Positions 1 through 11,607 are shown, numbered from the stretch's first letter. The stretch is 64,000 nucleotides of DNA from Myxococcales bacterium (GCA_016709545.1 JADJMO010000005.1:124001-188000); one strand, 5' to 3'. Numbers and translations: made by a program. The notes: a model not told the origin generated them from the letters alone.

Positions 1-2332
1 GACTCCTCGGCGATCTCCTGCAGGCCGAGGCCACGGATGCGCGACGAGGTGCCCGAGAACCAGCGGTCGACGAGCATCTGGTCGAGGCCCACCGCCTCGA
101 AGATCTGCGCGCCCTGGTACGACGAGAGCGCGCTGATGCCCATCTTGGACATGGTCTTGAGGAGACCCTTGCGCAGGGCCTTCACGTAGCCGGCGACGGC
201 CTTGTCCTCGGTGGTGTTCTTGGGGAGGCCGCCGGTCTTGGCGAGGCGCGCGATGGTGTCGAGCGCGAGGTAGGGGTTCACCGCGCCGGCGCCGTAGCCG
301 ATGAGGAGCGCCACGTGGGCGACCTCGCGGGGCTCGGCGCTCTCCACCACGAGGCCGACCTTCATGCGGCGCCCGGTGCGGATGAGGTCGTGGTGCACCG
401 CGGAGAGCGCGAGCAGGCTCGGGATGGGGGCGTAGTCGGGGCCGACGTCGCGGTCGGAGAGGACGACGATGCTGGCGCCCGCGTCGACGGCGGCGCGCGT
501 CTCGGCGCACACGAGCTCGAGGGCCGCCTCGAGGTGCTCGCCGAGGGTGCGCTCGCTCCCGGGCTCGGGCTTGCGGAAGCGCATCGCCACCGTGGAGGTG
601 CGGAAGTCCGCGGGGACGCTGCGGCGGAGCTTGGCGACGTCGTCGTTGGTGAGCACCGGCTGCGGCAGCTGCAGCATGCGACACTGGCGCGGGGTCTCGT
701 CGAGCAGGTTGCCCTCGCCGCCGACGCAGCTCACCATCGACATCACGATCTCCTCGCGGATCGGGTCGATCGGCGGGTTGGTGACCTGGGCGAACTGCTG
801 CTTGAAGTAGCGGAACAGGAGCTGCGGCCGCGGCGAGAGCACGGCGAGCGGGATGTCGACGCCCATCGAGCCGACGGCTCTTCGCCGCCGACTGGCCATG
901 GGGCCGAGGACCATGTTCAGGTCTTCCTCGGTGTAGCCGAACACCTGCCGGGCGCGCGGCCTCGGCGGCGGAACGCATAGGGGCTCTTGACCGGCGCGAG
1001 GTCGGCGAGGTCGATCTTGTTCTCCTCGAGCCACGCGCGGTACGGCTTGCGCGTCGAGACCCGGTGCTTGATCTCCTCGTCCGGCACGATGCGCCCGTCG
1101 CGGGTGTCGACGAGGAACATCTTGCCGGGCTGCACGCGCCCCTTCTGCACGATGCGCGAGGGGTCGAGGTCGAGCACGCCGAGCTCGCTCGCGAGGATCA
1201 CGAGGCCGTCGCTGGTGACCACCCACTTGGCGGGGCGCAGGCCGTTGCGGTCGAGCATGGCGCCGATCTGGTCGCCGTCGGTGAAGCCGAGCGCGGCCGG
1301 GCCGTCCCAGGGCTCGACGAGGCACCCGTGGTACTCGTAGAACGCGCGCTTCTCGGGGGACATGCGCTCGTCGTCGGCGAACGCCTCGGGCACGAGCATC
1401 ATCATCACGTGGGCCAGCGAGCGGCCGCTCGCGACGAGGAAGTCGACCACGTTGTCGAGCGAGGCGCTGTCGCTGCCGCCGGGGCGGATGATGGGCTTGA
1501 AGTCCTCGATGGCGTCGCCGAACAGCGGGCTCTCGAGCATCGCCTCGCGGGCGCGCATCCAGGCCTTGTTGCCGTTGAGGGTGTTGATCTCGCCGTTGTG
1601 CGCGAGGTAGCGGAACGGGTGCGCGCGCTCCCAGGTCGGGAACGTGTTGGTCGAGAACCGCGAGTGCACCATCGCGAGCCGCGACACGGTGCGGGGGTCG
1701 GAGAGATCCGGGAAGAAGGCGCCGAGCTGCTCGGCGAGCATCAGGCCCTTGTAGACGACCGTGCGCGACGAGGCTGCACACGTAGAAGTCGTCGCCGCCG
1801 AGCTGGACGCTCGCGGTGCGCCCCGCGCGCTTGCGGATCATGAACAGGGTGCGCTCGAACGACTCGCGCCGCGTGGAGGGCGAGCGGCCGATGAAGAGCT
1901 GCCGGATCGCGGGCATGGAGTCGCGCGCCATGGGGCCGATCGCGCCCGCGTCGAGGGGGACGTCGCGGAAGCCGAGCACGCGCTGGCCGTGGTGCACGAC
2001 CGCGGCCTCGAGGATCGCCTCCATGCGGCGGCGGCGCCCGGGCTCCGGCGACAGGAAGCACATGGCGACGGCGTAGTCGCCGCGCGGCGGCAACCCGGGG
2101 AACTCGGCCGCGAAGAGGTCGTGCGGGAGCTGCAGGAGCACGCCCGCGCCGTCGCCGGTGCGGGGGTCGCACCCTGCCGCGCCCGCGGTGGGTGAGATTG
2201 CGGCGAGGATCTCGAGCGCCTGGACACCACCTCGTGGGTGGCCAAGCGATCGAGCGTGGCGACGAACCCGAGACCGCAGGCGTCGTGCTCGTGGGAAGGG
2301 TCGTAGAGGCCCTGGCGCGGCGGGAGGGGCAT
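1..2332 (-). CDS. gltB: Glutamate synthase large subunit, N-terminal part (runs off window, frameshifted)
   Basis: The product makes glutamate from glutamine and 2-oxoglutarate in the cytoplasm. The ATG at 2332 opens a protein whose residues near 17-25 read HDACGLGF, where the Cys is the processed N-terminal nucleophile of the class II glutamine amidotransferase. Farther on RFSTNTFPTW, RYLAHNGEINT and DRNGLRPAKW are intact, followed by GPMAS, GSMGVD and the central domain; about 777 of the usual 1,500 residues lie in the window. The reading frame breaks near 2230, near 1766 (one base lost before RTVVYKG) and near 955, and perhaps near 890. All flanking motifs are intact, so base-calling indels are likelier than gene decay. 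It is divergent from the kinase gene at 2397. Family assignment is certain; integrity is not. Confidence 0.93.
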
Positions 2333-2384
2333 GGGGGCCGAGCATTGTTCCCCGTCTGACGCGACGCGGCAAGGCGCCGTTGGG

Positions 2385-2390
2385 TATCCT
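2385..2390 (+). promoter_or_regulatory. Minus-10 hexamer TATCCT before the kinase gene
   Basis: A TANNNT hexamer ends exactly six bases before the GTG at 2397, which would put the transcription start on the first base of the start codon. No Shine-Dalgarno sequence and no clear minus-35 element are seen. Confidence 0.5.
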
Positions 2391-2396
2391 GCGTGG

Positions 2397-3795
<1,399 letters not shown>

Positions 3796-3798
3796 GCG

Positions 3799-4785
3799 AT
3801 GCGCGCCCTGCCCTTCTCACTGCTCCTGGCCCGCTCGTGGCGACGTGTCCAGCGATCGGCGACGAGGCCGCCACCGAACAGGCGCGCGGGCGGAGTACGT
3901 GGCCGGCACCAACCACGTGGCGAAGGCCGCCAAGTGGAGGCCATCGCCGCCTTCGAGCGCTCACGGGCCCTGCGACGTCATGCCCTCACCACCTTCAACA
4001 TCGCGGCGTGCGAGCGCGCGCTCGGTCGCTACACACGCGCGCGTCGAGCCTTCCGCGACGCCGTGGCAGAGGACAAGGCCTCGGGCGGGAAGGAGCTCGG
4101 CGAGACATTCGTCGCCGACGCCAAGACGTATCTCGGAGAGATCGACGGTCTGCTCGCCAAGATCGACCTGACCGTCTCGCCGGGCGACGCAGCCATCTCG
4201 TTCGACGGGCGACCGCTCCTGCTGGACGTGGAGGACAAGGGGCTCTACGTGACGGGCCTCGCGGCGCCCGGGCCGGGCAGCGCGCTCGGCGCGACGGTGC
4301 GGGTCCTGACCGATCCTGGGGCGCACGTTCTCGTTCTCGCCCGCAAGGGCTACTCGGACGTGCTGGTCAACCGGACCTTCCCGCCAGGCAGCAAGACCAC
4401 GCTGGCGCTCGAGCTCGAGAAGCTGCCGGGGATCATCAAGGTCCGCGCCGATCGCGACGGCGCCGTCGTCACGCTGGACGGTCTCGACATCGGCACGGCG
4501 CCCGTGCAGGTCAGTCGGAGCGCGGGCTCGCACACGGTCGTCGTCCGGAAGACCGGCTACGCAACCTACAGCGCGCAGATCGACGTCCGTGCCGGAGAGG
4601 AGCTGGACCTCCGCGCGACGCTCGCTCCGGAGACGATCCCGATCACCAAGAAGTGGTGGTTCTGGACGATCGCTGGGGGCGTGGTGGCGGGCGCCGCGGT
4701 GGGCACGTACTTCCTGGTGCGACCCGCGCCGACGCGTCCCCCCATCGACGGAGGAGGGCTCGGATGGGCCGCCACGGTGCAGTAG
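3799..4785 (+). CDS. TPR/PEGA-domain envelope protein (N-terminus frameshifted)
   Basis: A signal peptide (MRALPFSLLLA) is followed by a TPR-like helical stretch (EAIAAFERSRALRRH, FNIAACERALGRYTRA) and two PEGA-type beta domains. The clearest PEGA repeat lies around 4440-4610 (VTLDGLDIGTAPV, then GSHTVVVRKTGY). One membrane span follows (WWFWTIAGGVVAGAAVGTYF), with a short tail. PEGA domains usually sit in the periplasm or cell surface and are common beside myxobacterial kinases. The frame is disturbed between about 3830 and 3940: GDEAATEQAR is read in one frame and VEAIAAFERS in another. It starts 4 bp after the kinase stop and its end overlaps the next gene by 22 bp, so it is cotranscribed. 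Confidence 0.78.
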   Translation: MRALPFSLLLARSWRRVQRSATRPPPNRRAGGVRGRHQPRGEGRQVEAIAAFERSRALRRHALTTFNIAACERALGRYTRARRAFRDAVAEDKASGGKELGETFVADAKTYLGEIDGLLAKIDLTVSPGDAAISFDGRPLLLDVEDKGLYVTGLAAPGPGSALGATVRVLTDPGAHVLVLARKGYSDVLVNRTFPPGSKTTLALELEKLPGIIKVRADRDGAVVTLDGLDIGTAPVQVSRSAGSHTVVVRKTGYATYSAQIDVRAGEELDLRATLAPETIPITKKWWFWTIAGGVVAGAAVGTYFLVRPAPTRPPIDGGGLGWAATVQ

Positions 4786-6552
4786 CGGCGCTGGTGGTCG
4801 CCTGCGCGAGCGGGCCGGGTTGCCTGTCGACGCCTCCCCCGCTCGGCGAGGTCGTGATCGCGGTCGACACCGACGCCGACGTGCCGGCGATGGTGTCGCG
4901 CCTGCGCGTGGATCTCTTCACGGAGAGCGGACGCTGGTACGAGTCCCGCGAGTTCCCGGCCGACGATCCCGCGGCGTTTCCCCTGGGATTCGGCGTCGTG
5001 ACGGACCGCGAGGATCGCCCAAGGACGGTGCGCGTCCGCCTGCGCGGCTACCTCGGAGGCCGCTCCCGGGACGAGCGGGGGCTGCGCCCCACCACCGTCC
5101 TCACGCCTCTGCGACCCGCGCCCTCCGAACCCGCGGCCGCCTGCGCGAGCGTCCCCGTCCTCGAGCCGTTCCCGGCGAAGCCGCTCCGCCTGCGCACGTC
5201 GCGGAGCCTCGAACTGCCGACGACCTGTGGGGGTCTCGCCGCCGGCGCCGCTCCCTTCACGTTCCGCGTCGCGACGGCAGGGCGCTACCTCGTCCAGGCA
5301 CTCGACGCGACGGCGCACCTCGAAGCGCGTCCTTCGTGCGGGGCGGCGCCCGTCTTTGACTGTCGCCTTCAGGAGCTCGAGCGCGACCTCTCCGCCGGTG
5401 AGCACAGCCTCCTCGTCGCGACCGACACGCCCTTCGCCGACGTCCAGCTCGTCGCCAGCCTCGTCTCCGATCGCGACGCCGCCCTCGCGGCGGCGGCAAG
5501 CCCGGCGCCGACGGGGGAGCCGCGACTGTTCCGCGTGCTCGGCGGACCCGACGAGACGCCGGAGACCGAACCCGAGCCCGGCACGACCATCGACCACGTG
5601 TTCGATCTCGTCGTACAGCCAGCCACGGTGGCTCACGTCCGGGTGCTCCTCTCGACGCGCTGCTTCGGCGTCGAGGCCGACGTCCAGGGCGGGCGCTCGT
5701 GCGTGGACGGGGCGCTCGCGCCCGTCGCCCTCCGGACCGGCACGGCGAGGAGTTCTGCGCCGTCCTCGGTGGGGTCGTTCGCGCGGGGTCGCGGCCGATC
5801 CGTGCCCAGGAGGGGCGGACGAGGAGCACGTGTGCGTCGCCGGGGGCGTCCACCGCCTCGGCGATCGCGCGCTGGTCCCGAGCGACGTCGCCCAGCCCTC
5901 ATCGCCCGAGCGCTTCGTGGTCGTACGCCCGCGTCTGGTCGACCGACACGAGTACACGGTGGGCCGCTACCGCGCGGCGCTCGCCAAGGGCTTCGTGGCC
6001 ACCGACGCGGTGGGCGGCGCCGCGGTCGACCCCACGTGCACGGTGGACGGTGCACCGGACCTGCCGTTGAACTGCGTCCCCTGGACGACCGCGCGTGCCC
6101 TCTGCCGCTTCGAAGGCGGCGACCTCCCGACGGAGACTGCGTGGGAGTGGGCGGCGAGCGGAGCGGGCACGGTACAGAAGCAGTTCTTCCCCTGGGGCAA
6201 CGCGCGGAGCGGATGCTCGTCGATCAACATCGGCTGCACACCGACCGACCCGAGTGGGCTGTTCGGCGTCGACGATCCTCGCTTCGTCGCCGATCGCTCG
6301 CCGCTCGGACTGGTCGGCATGACCGGGAACGTGATGGAGTGGACGCTCGACACGGCCGAGCCCTACGACGGGGCGCGCTTTCGGTCGATCGATCCGCTCG
6401 AGGCGGCGACGCTCGACGAGCTCGCGAGCCACCACGCGGCGCGCGGGCTGTCGTTCCGCGAGGGTGCGCTGCTGCTCGGCACGGTCACGCGGCGGCGCAT
6501 CTCCACGTTCTCCAGGGACGCGCGTGTGGGGTTTCGATGCGCGCGAGGCTGA
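4764..6552 (+). CDS. Secreted SUMF1/FGE-domain lipoprotein, first copy (frameshifted)
   Basis: The N-terminus has a lipobox-like SGPGC, then about 330 residues of beta-rich sequence opening with EVVIAVDTDADVPA. The C-terminal third is a formylglycine-generating-enzyme (SUMF1) fold: VDRHEYTVGRYRAAL, LPTETAWEWAASG, FPWGNA, LGLVGMTGNVMEWTLD and the terminal VGFRCARG. The frame shifts near 5745 and near 5820; the middle piece (EEFCAVLGGVVRAGSRP) lies in the third frame. Known FGE proteins oxidise a Cys in sulfatases, but many bacterial members only bind ligands, and no sulfatase gene is nearby. I infer an envelope role with the kinase and PEGA protein. It overlaps its neighbours by 22 bp and 16 bp. 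Confidence 0.8.
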
Positions 6553-7807
6553 GGGTTCGGTCGTGGGTCGCGGTCGGCGCGCAGGTCGCGCTCCTCGGTG
6601 CGGGCCTCGTACCGCGCCCCCCTCGGCCCAGCTCGTGATCCACCTCGATACCGACGCGACGTTGCCCGCCCCGCCCGGACAACCGGACCAGGCCTACCTG
6701 TTCGACCGCGTCCGCATCGACGTCCTCGAGGACGGGATCCCGACCGGGGTGGGGCGGGACTTCGCCGTCGACGAGGCGAGCTTCCGGGAGCGGAGGGCCA
6801 GCTTCGGCCTGGTGGCGCCGGCGGGTCGTGTCTTCGCCGTGCGTGTGCGCCTCTACCGGCTCGACCGGGTGTACGAGGGGGAGCCTGCACCGACGTCCAC
6901 GCTGGAGTCGCGGGCGGCGCTGCCGGCTCTCGTCGAGGGCAAGGTGCAGCACCTCGGGCTGCTCCTGCATCTGGCCGATGTCGGGACGATCGTGGGGTAT
7001 CCCGATCCCGTCGAGGCGGCGCCCTGGGTCGACACACCCTCTCTCGTGGGGAGCGCCGTCGAGCGCCGAGACTGTGGAGAGGCGCGGTACGAAGGCGAAG
7101 CCTGCGTGCCCGGGGGAGCGTTCCTGCTCGGCCTCCCGACGCCACTCGCGGTGGCCGATCCGCGGGCCACGCGGCTGCCGACCGAGCGCGTGGTGCTGAT
7201 GTCACCGTTCTTCGTGGACACCCACGAGGTGACGGGCGCGATGCTCGCGGCGAAGCTCCCCGAGCTCGGTGCGGTACGACCGCCTCTCGACGACGCGACC
7301 ATCGGGTGCAACGTCTCACCGAGTCTGCCAGTGAACTGCGTGCACCCGGAGACGGCGCGCGCCTACTGCCGCTCCCTGGGCAAGACGCTGCCGACCGAGG
7401 CCCAGTACGAATACCTCGCCAGCGGGCGCGGGCGCGAGTGGCTGTACCCGTGGGGCTACGACACCCCGCGGTGCGCCGACGTGGTGGCCGCGGACACCTT
7501 CGGGGTGACGCTGGTCCCGTGCGGGCCCGGGATCCGCCCCGCCGGCAGCGGACGCCTCGACCGAGTGGCCCTCGATCGCCCGGTGCTCGACCTCGCCGGC
7601 AACGTCGCCGAGTTCGCCGCCGACGACCTCGGGGTGCTCCCCGGTGGGCGCCTGCTGCGCGATCCCATCGGCACGGGCTCGTTCACGGTGGCGCGAGGGG
7701 GTTCCTTCCTCACCCCGCTGGCCGACGTGCGGGCCACGCTGCGCGCCTCCGACTTCGGCGAAGGGGCCGCGCAGGTCGGCTTTCGCTGCGTGCGCAAGGT
7801 TCCTTGA
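6537..7807 (+). CDS. Secreted SUMF1/FGE-domain protein, second copy (frameshifted near N-terminus)
   Basis: A paralog of the preceding gene. It opens with MRARLRVRSWVAVG, a likely signal sequence, then shifts frame near 6625 into LVIHLDTDATLPAPP, which matches the EVVIAVDTDADVPA start of the first copy. The SUMF1 domain spans about 7150-7800 with VDTHEVTGAML, LPTEAQYEYLASG, YPWGYD, LDLAGNVAEFAADD, ARGGSFLTP and VGFRCVRKV. The start at 6537 lies inside the end of the preceding gene, so translation is coupled. Two tandem FGE-like proteins diverging from one ancestor suggest paired or redundant envelope functions. The catalytic activity is not established. Confidence 0.8.
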
Positions 7808-8755
7808 TCAGTTGCAGACGGTCGGGTCGGGGATGCGGCAGATCCCGCCGATGCAGCGCGTCGCCGCCGCGCAGAGGTTTCCCGTGGCCGCGCACGGCTC
7901 GCCAGGCCCCGGGGCCGCCTCGCACACCCCGGTCTGGCTGCCCTTGCAGTTGCCCGACGCCTTGCACAGCGTGACAGTGGTGGGCCCCGACTGGCCGCAC
8001 GCATTCCCGACGTCGGCCAACCCGACCTTGCTGCAGCTCCCGGTCGGCGGAATGCCCAGGCAGACCAGCCCGTCCTTCAGCGAGCAGCTATTGCCGGCCT
8101 TGCCGGTGGGGTCGCACGGCGCGCCCTCGGCGAGCGAGGCCACGCAGACCCCGCCGACGCACGAGTAGGCCAGGGGACACTGGCGAGACTCCACACACGG
8201 CTTGCCCGGCTGGGCGCGCTCGAGGCACTTGCCCGACACGCAGGTGAGCGCGGGGCTGCACGAGCCGTCGGCGCAAGGCTCGCCGACCGCGGGGGCCTTC
8301 ACGCAGACACCGCACTCCTCGCCCACCGGCTGCCGACACACACCGCTGCTGCACTGCGCCGCGTCGAAGCACCGCTTCCCGTCACCCAGCGTGCCCGCGG
8401 GGAGACTGCACAGATCGAACACCGCGCCACCGAACAGCGACTCGCAGGTGCTGGTCGGGACGTTCCTGGTGCACGTCCCGATCTCGGCGGCGCCGTACAC
8501 GACGCCCGGCAGGCCGATCACCCCCTTGCACCGCTGCTCGACGCTCGCGCGACACCCCGCCTCGTCGCCGAACGAGGCGCCGATCACGAAGTCGGAGCAC
8601 GCCGCGAAACGCGCGCAGAGCGCGGCCGCGAAGGGAACGCAGGCGGCGCGGGCGTCACTGGCGCCGGTGTCCTTTCCTGCATCCGTCGGTGCGGCGCTCG
8701 AGGATTCCGACGAGCACCCGAGCAGGAAGAGGGCGGCGAGAGCCAGGCGACGCAT
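7808..8755 (-). CDS. Cys-rich secreted lipoprotein
   Basis: A lipoprotein signal peptide (MRRLALAALFLLGC) leads into an Asp/Ser/Ala-rich linker and a body of about 280 residues with some 35 cysteines. The Cys occur in repeated small modules such as CFDAAQCSSGVCR, CADGSCSPALTC, CVESRQCPLAYSC and CIGGICRI, which resemble disulfide-linked EB/Dickkopf-like units common in myxobacterial surface proteins. No catalytic motif is visible. The stop codon abuts the stop of the convergent FGE gene with no spacer. A TAGGCT hexamer six bases before the ATG suggests a leaderless transcript. Function unknown; the surface location is inferred from the lipobox. Confidence 0.8.
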   Translation of the reverse strand: MRRLALAALFLLGCSSESSSAAPTDAGKDTGASDARAACVPFAAALCARFAACSDFVIGASFGDEAGCRASVEQRCKGVIGLPGVVYGAAEIGTCTRNVPTSTCESLFGGAVFDLCSLPAGTLGDGKRCFDAAQCSSGVCRQPVGEECGVCVKAPAVGEPCADGSCSPALTCVSGKCLERAQPGKPCVESRQCPLAYSCVGGVCVASLAEGAPCDPTGKAGNSCSLKDGLVCLGIPPTGSCSKVGLADVGNACGQSGPTTVTLCKASGNCKGSQTGVCEAAPGPGEPCAATGNLCAAATRCIGGICRIPDPTVCN

Positions 8756-8761
8756 GCAGCG

Positions 8762-8767
8762 AGCCTA
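8762..8767 (-). promoter_or_regulatory. Minus-10 hexamer TAGGCT of the Cys-rich lipoprotein gene
   Basis: Reading on the minus strand, TAGGCT ends six bases before the ATG at 8755, the same spacing as at several other genes in the window. There is no ribosome binding site. Confidence 0.5.
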
Positions 8768-8803
8768 CCACCGGCTCGCGGCTCGTCGTCGACGCCGTGC
8801 CCG

Positions 8804-9028
8804 TCAGCCCGGCGGTGGTCGCGACGTGCGGCGCCGGGGCTCACCGGTGCCGTCGGTCTCTTCTTCGATGCAGAAGACGACGTCCGACAGCAACGACACC
8901 ACCGAGATGCGTCGCGACGAGATCGGCATCACGCCGCTGTCGCGGATCTCCGCGGGTGCCGGCGGCATCGACGAGATGGCGGCCGGGGGTGGACGGGATG
9001 GGAGGCGCGGCCTTCGTAGTGCGCTCAT
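8804..9028 (-). CDS. Small hypothetical protein, 74 aa
   Basis: The ATG at 9028 is preceded on the minus strand by GAGAGGAAGCAGC, a good ribosome binding site, which is the main reason to call it. The product has a Pro/Arg-rich N-terminus, a central stretch ISVVSLLSDVVFCIEEETDG and a basic, Pro-rich tail. No signal peptide, transmembrane span or known motif is visible. It lies between the Cys-rich lipoprotein and the metallophosphoesterase, same strand. I do not recognise it, and its reality depends on the ribosome binding site. Confidence 0.45.
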   Translation of the reverse strand: MSALRRPRLPSRPPPAAISSMPPAPAEIRDSGVMPISSRRISVVSLLSDVVFCIEEETDGTGEPRRRTSRPPPG

Positions 9029-9070
9029 GCTGCTTCCTCTCCCCGTGGAACGGACCGCAGCGAGCGACCT

Positions 9071-10807
9071 TCAAGGCGGACGTGGGCGAAACGTCCAGTG
9101 ATCCACGAGCGCAGGCTTGGACCCGGGCGCGAGCGGATCGAGGAGACCGATGACCCAGCCGTCGACCGCGCTGCCGTCGCGCCGTACGCGGATGCGCACG
9201 AAGTGGCGGTAGCCTGGCACGCCGAGCGAGGTGAACGCCTGGCTGCCCTCGAGGCCGAGCCAGGTGAGCGCGGCGAGGAAGCCGCCGAACACGAACGAGC
9301 CCGAGAAGGCCGCGACGAACAGGGTGAGCGCCGCCTCGAGCGGCGGGGTGGCGTGCAGGCGCGGGAATGCCCGGAGCGCGAGGCTCGCCGCGAGCGGCGG
9401 CAAGAGCGCCATCGAGACGCCCGCGAACAGCGACAGCCAGAGGATGGCCCGACGCTGCACCGGCGCGGCCTGCCGGACGCCGCCGATGAGCGCGCACACG
9501 ATCGCGCCGACGACACCTGCCGCGACCGATCCGCCGTAGATCCCGCGGGACGTCCCGAACACGCCGAGCCCGACGCCGAGCGCGGGGCCGAACAGCAGCA
9601 CGAAGACGAGGTGGGGCAGGAAACCCGCCTTGCCGATCGCGACGTGCAGCGGCACCCCCAGCAACATCTTCTGGGTGGCGGGCACGCCGGGCCACTGCTT
9701 GTCGGGGTGCGGGGCGCCCTCGGGCGCAGACAGCGAGGCGTGCATGAACGCGCCTCCGCCCCCGGCCACCACGTGCAGGCTCGCGCCGACGGTGCGGCGC
9801 TCGTAGTGGTGGATGTCCCCCGCGAGCACGAGGTGCGGGGTGGTCTCGAGGTCGAGGTCGAGCGACTCCACCATGTCGACGCCGGTGGGGCTCGGACGCA
9901 GGAACGAGTAGACGGGATCGGGCAACATCACGAAGCGGCGCGCGTCGGGCGCGGCGTGCCGCCGGTCGGCGAAGAAGCTCTGCTGGCGGTAGTCGATGGT
10001 GCGCAGCTGGCGATCGACCGCGAACAGATCGAGGCCGGGGGCGAGGGGGAGCGCGAAGTAGCTCGCGCGCTGCACGGGCTCGTAGCCGTCGATCACGAGC
10101 ACGCGCTGCTTCTTGACCTGGCGGCCGCGGACGAACTTCTGCACCCACTCGACGACGTGCAGGAGCTGGGTCTCGCGACCCGGGGTGACCTGCGGCGTGA
10201 GCTGCTCGGGGGCGAGCTCGCCGAGGCGCCTGCGGAACAGGCGGCCGAAGCCGTCGAGGCCGTCGTACCAGTCGTGGTTGCCGGGGATGCCGAGCAGCAC
10301 GCGCCGCTTGCGGTCGGCGACGTCGCCGAGCACGCGGTTGAACGGCGCCACCACACGGTCGGTGATCTCGCGCGCCGTGGCGACCGGGTACGCGGTGTCG
10401 CCGCCGAAGATCAGCAGATCGCCCCGTGGGGTGACGAGGGGCTCTTCGCCGTCGAGCACCTCGTGCTCGGCGAAGACGATCTTCGCGATGGCGGTGCTGA
10501 CCTCGGGGTCGTCGCCCGTGTCGGCGAGGAAATCGATCCAGAGATCGCGATCGATGGCCTCGGTGAGCGTCGGCGCGCCGACCTTGGCACGGAGGATTTC
10601 GCCCACGGCCGAAAGCAGCTCCTCCGGCTCGTTGGGGCGCATCCAGTCGCGCGAGTCGATGTCCTCGGTCGCGATCGCGCTCGCGAGGAAGTGCTGCATG
10701 TGACCCCAGAACGAGTTGATCCCGAACCAGACCACGCCGCGCGGCTTGGATTTTCCACGGTGGAAGCGCCGGGGCGGCTCGGAGCTCGCCTGCGGGAGCG
10801 GGGGCAC
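9071..10807 (-). CDS. Calcineurin-like metallophosphoesterase fused to a membrane domain
   Basis: The 578-residue product has an N-terminal metallophosphoesterase with the expected metal-ligand motifs: GGDTAYP, GIPGNHDWYDG and LAGDIHHYERR. The last 200 residues hold about four hydrophobic spans (for example LPHLVFVLLFGPALGVGLGVFG and SVAAGVVGAIVCALIGG). A soluble C-terminal segment follows (FVRIRVRRDGSAVDGWVIGLLDPL). The catalytic domain lacks a signal peptide, so it probably faces the cytoplasm. The substrate is unknown; the family includes phosphodiesterases and nucleotidases. The GTG start is supported by the TAGGAT hexamer six bases upstream. It is divergent from the gene at 10862. Confidence 0.85.
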   Translation of the reverse strand: MPPLPQASSEPPRRFHRGKSKPRGVVWFGINSFWGHMQHFLASAIATEDIDSRDWMRPNEPEELLSAVGEILRAKVGAPTLTEAIDRDLWIDFLADTGDDPEVSTAIAKIVFAEHEVLDGEEPLVTPRGDLLIFGGDTAYPVATAREITDRVVAPFNRVLGDVADRKRRVLLGIPGNHDWYDGLDGFGRLFRRRLGELAPEQLTPQVTPGRETQLLHVVEWVQKFVRGRQVKKQRVLVIDGYEPVQRASYFALPLAPGLDLFAVDRQLRTIDYRQQSFFADRRHAAPDARRFVMLPDPVYSFLRPSPTGVDMVESLDLDLETTPHLVLAGDIHHYERRTVGASLHVVAGGGGAFMHASLSAPEGAPHPDKQWPGVPATQKMLLGVPLHVAIGKAGFLPHLVFVLLFGPALGVGLGVFGTSRGIYGGSVAAGVVGAIVCALIGGVRQAAPVQRRAILWLSLFAGVSMALLPPLAASLALRAFPRLHATPPLEAALTLFVAAFSGSFVFGGFLAALTWLGLEGSQAFTSLGVPGYRHFVRIRVRRDGSAVDGWVIGLLDPLAPGSKPALVDHWTFRPRPP

Positions 10808-10813
10808 TGGCGC

Positions 10814-10819
10814 ATCCTA
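10814..10819 (-). promoter_or_regulatory. Minus-10 hexamer TAGGAT of the metallophosphoesterase gene
   Basis: TAGGAT on the minus strand ends six bases before the GTG at 10807, which supports that start and suggests a leaderless transcript. Confidence 0.5.
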
Positions 10820-10861
10820 GCAGGGGTTTGCGCGCCCTCCCGACCGTGAAACGCTGGCCGT

Positions 10862-11605
10862 GTGGGGAACGACCTCGCGGCGCGGCGGAGCCTCACGGTC
10901 GTGGTCGCGACGATCGGCGCCCTCGCCGGCCTCTTCCTGTCGATCCGGCTCGTCGCGCGCCCTTTGCTGCGCCCTCCGCCGCCGGTCGCCATGGTCTCGG
11001 TCGAAAAGTCCCCGCGCGGACTCCGCGTCGGGCTCGATCGGCGTCACGGGGTCGACGCCGCGACGAGCTGGAAGGACCTCGCGGTGCGCGGCGCACTGAC
11101 CTCACTCGTCGAGCAGCCGATCCGCGAAGACGTCCTCGCGAACCTCGACGTCCTCGTGGCGCTCGAGGCCCGCAAGAACTGGGACCCGACCGAGCTCGAC
11201 GTGGTCGTACGCTTCGTGCGCGCCGGCCACGGGCTCGTCATCGCGGATCTCGGGTGGTCCTGGGTCCACTACGACAAGCGGCCGCTGTCCGAGCTCCCCG
11301 CCAACGTGCTCGGGAGCCAGCTCGGCTTCGGCTTCACCAGCGACGTGCTCGGTGTCCCGACCGCGATCGACCCGCGTGGGCTCGGAGGCCTCGCCACGCT
11401 CACCCGGGCGACGCCGTGGGTGCCGTGCGGCGTCACCGTCGCGCCCGAGCGAGGCCAGCTGCTCGTGCGGGACGAGCTGCGCCGACCGATGATCGGCGTG
11501 GTGACCGCGGGGACGGGTCGCTCCGTGGTGATCGGTCACGCGGGCCTGGTGGTCGAGAATCCGGCGCTGCTGTCGTTCTCGGTCGCGCTCGCCGCCGGCC
11601 GCTGA
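10862..11605 (+). CDS. Membrane-anchored protein with a glutamine-amidotransferase-like fold, unknown function
   Basis: One N-terminal membrane span (LTVVVATIGALAGLFLSIRLV) is followed by about 200 extracytoplasmic residues. NLDVLVALEARKNWDPTELDVVVRFV and GHGLVIADLGWSW alternate beta and alpha elements, as in class I glutamine-amidotransferase-like domains, and the segment around GWSWVHYDKRPLSELPAN recalls the accessory domain of some M60-like proteins. No catalytic Cys-His pair is evident. The GTG start lies just after the divergent metallophosphoesterase promoter. The function is unknown and the fold is inferred from sequence pattern only. Confidence 0.65.
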   Translation: MGNDLAARRSLTVVVATIGALAGLFLSIRLVARPLLRPPPPVAMVSVEKSPRGLRVGLDRRHGVDAATSWKDLAVRGALTSLVEQPIREDVLANLDVLVALEARKNWDPTELDVVVRFVRAGHGLVIADLGWSWVHYDKRPLSELPANVLGSQLGFGFTSDVLGVPTAIDPRGLGGLATLTRATPWVPCGVTVAPERGQLLVRDELRRPMIGVVTAGTGRSVVIGHAGLVVENPALLSFSVALAAGR

Positions 11606-11607
11606 GC

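Noticed and set aside
315..980. Plus-strand frame MGDLAGLGALHHEADLH
   Set aside because: It is the complement of gltB, with no domain or signal.
1741..2172. Separate small gene upstream of the gltB body
   Set aside because: It is an Arg/Pro-rich shadow of gltB; the real GltB residues lie in the third frame there.
9098..10849. A 583-residue plus-strand frame
   Set aside because: It is antisense to the metallophosphoesterase gene and has the Arg/Glu/Ala/Gly-rich look of a shadow frame, with no motif or ribosome binding site.
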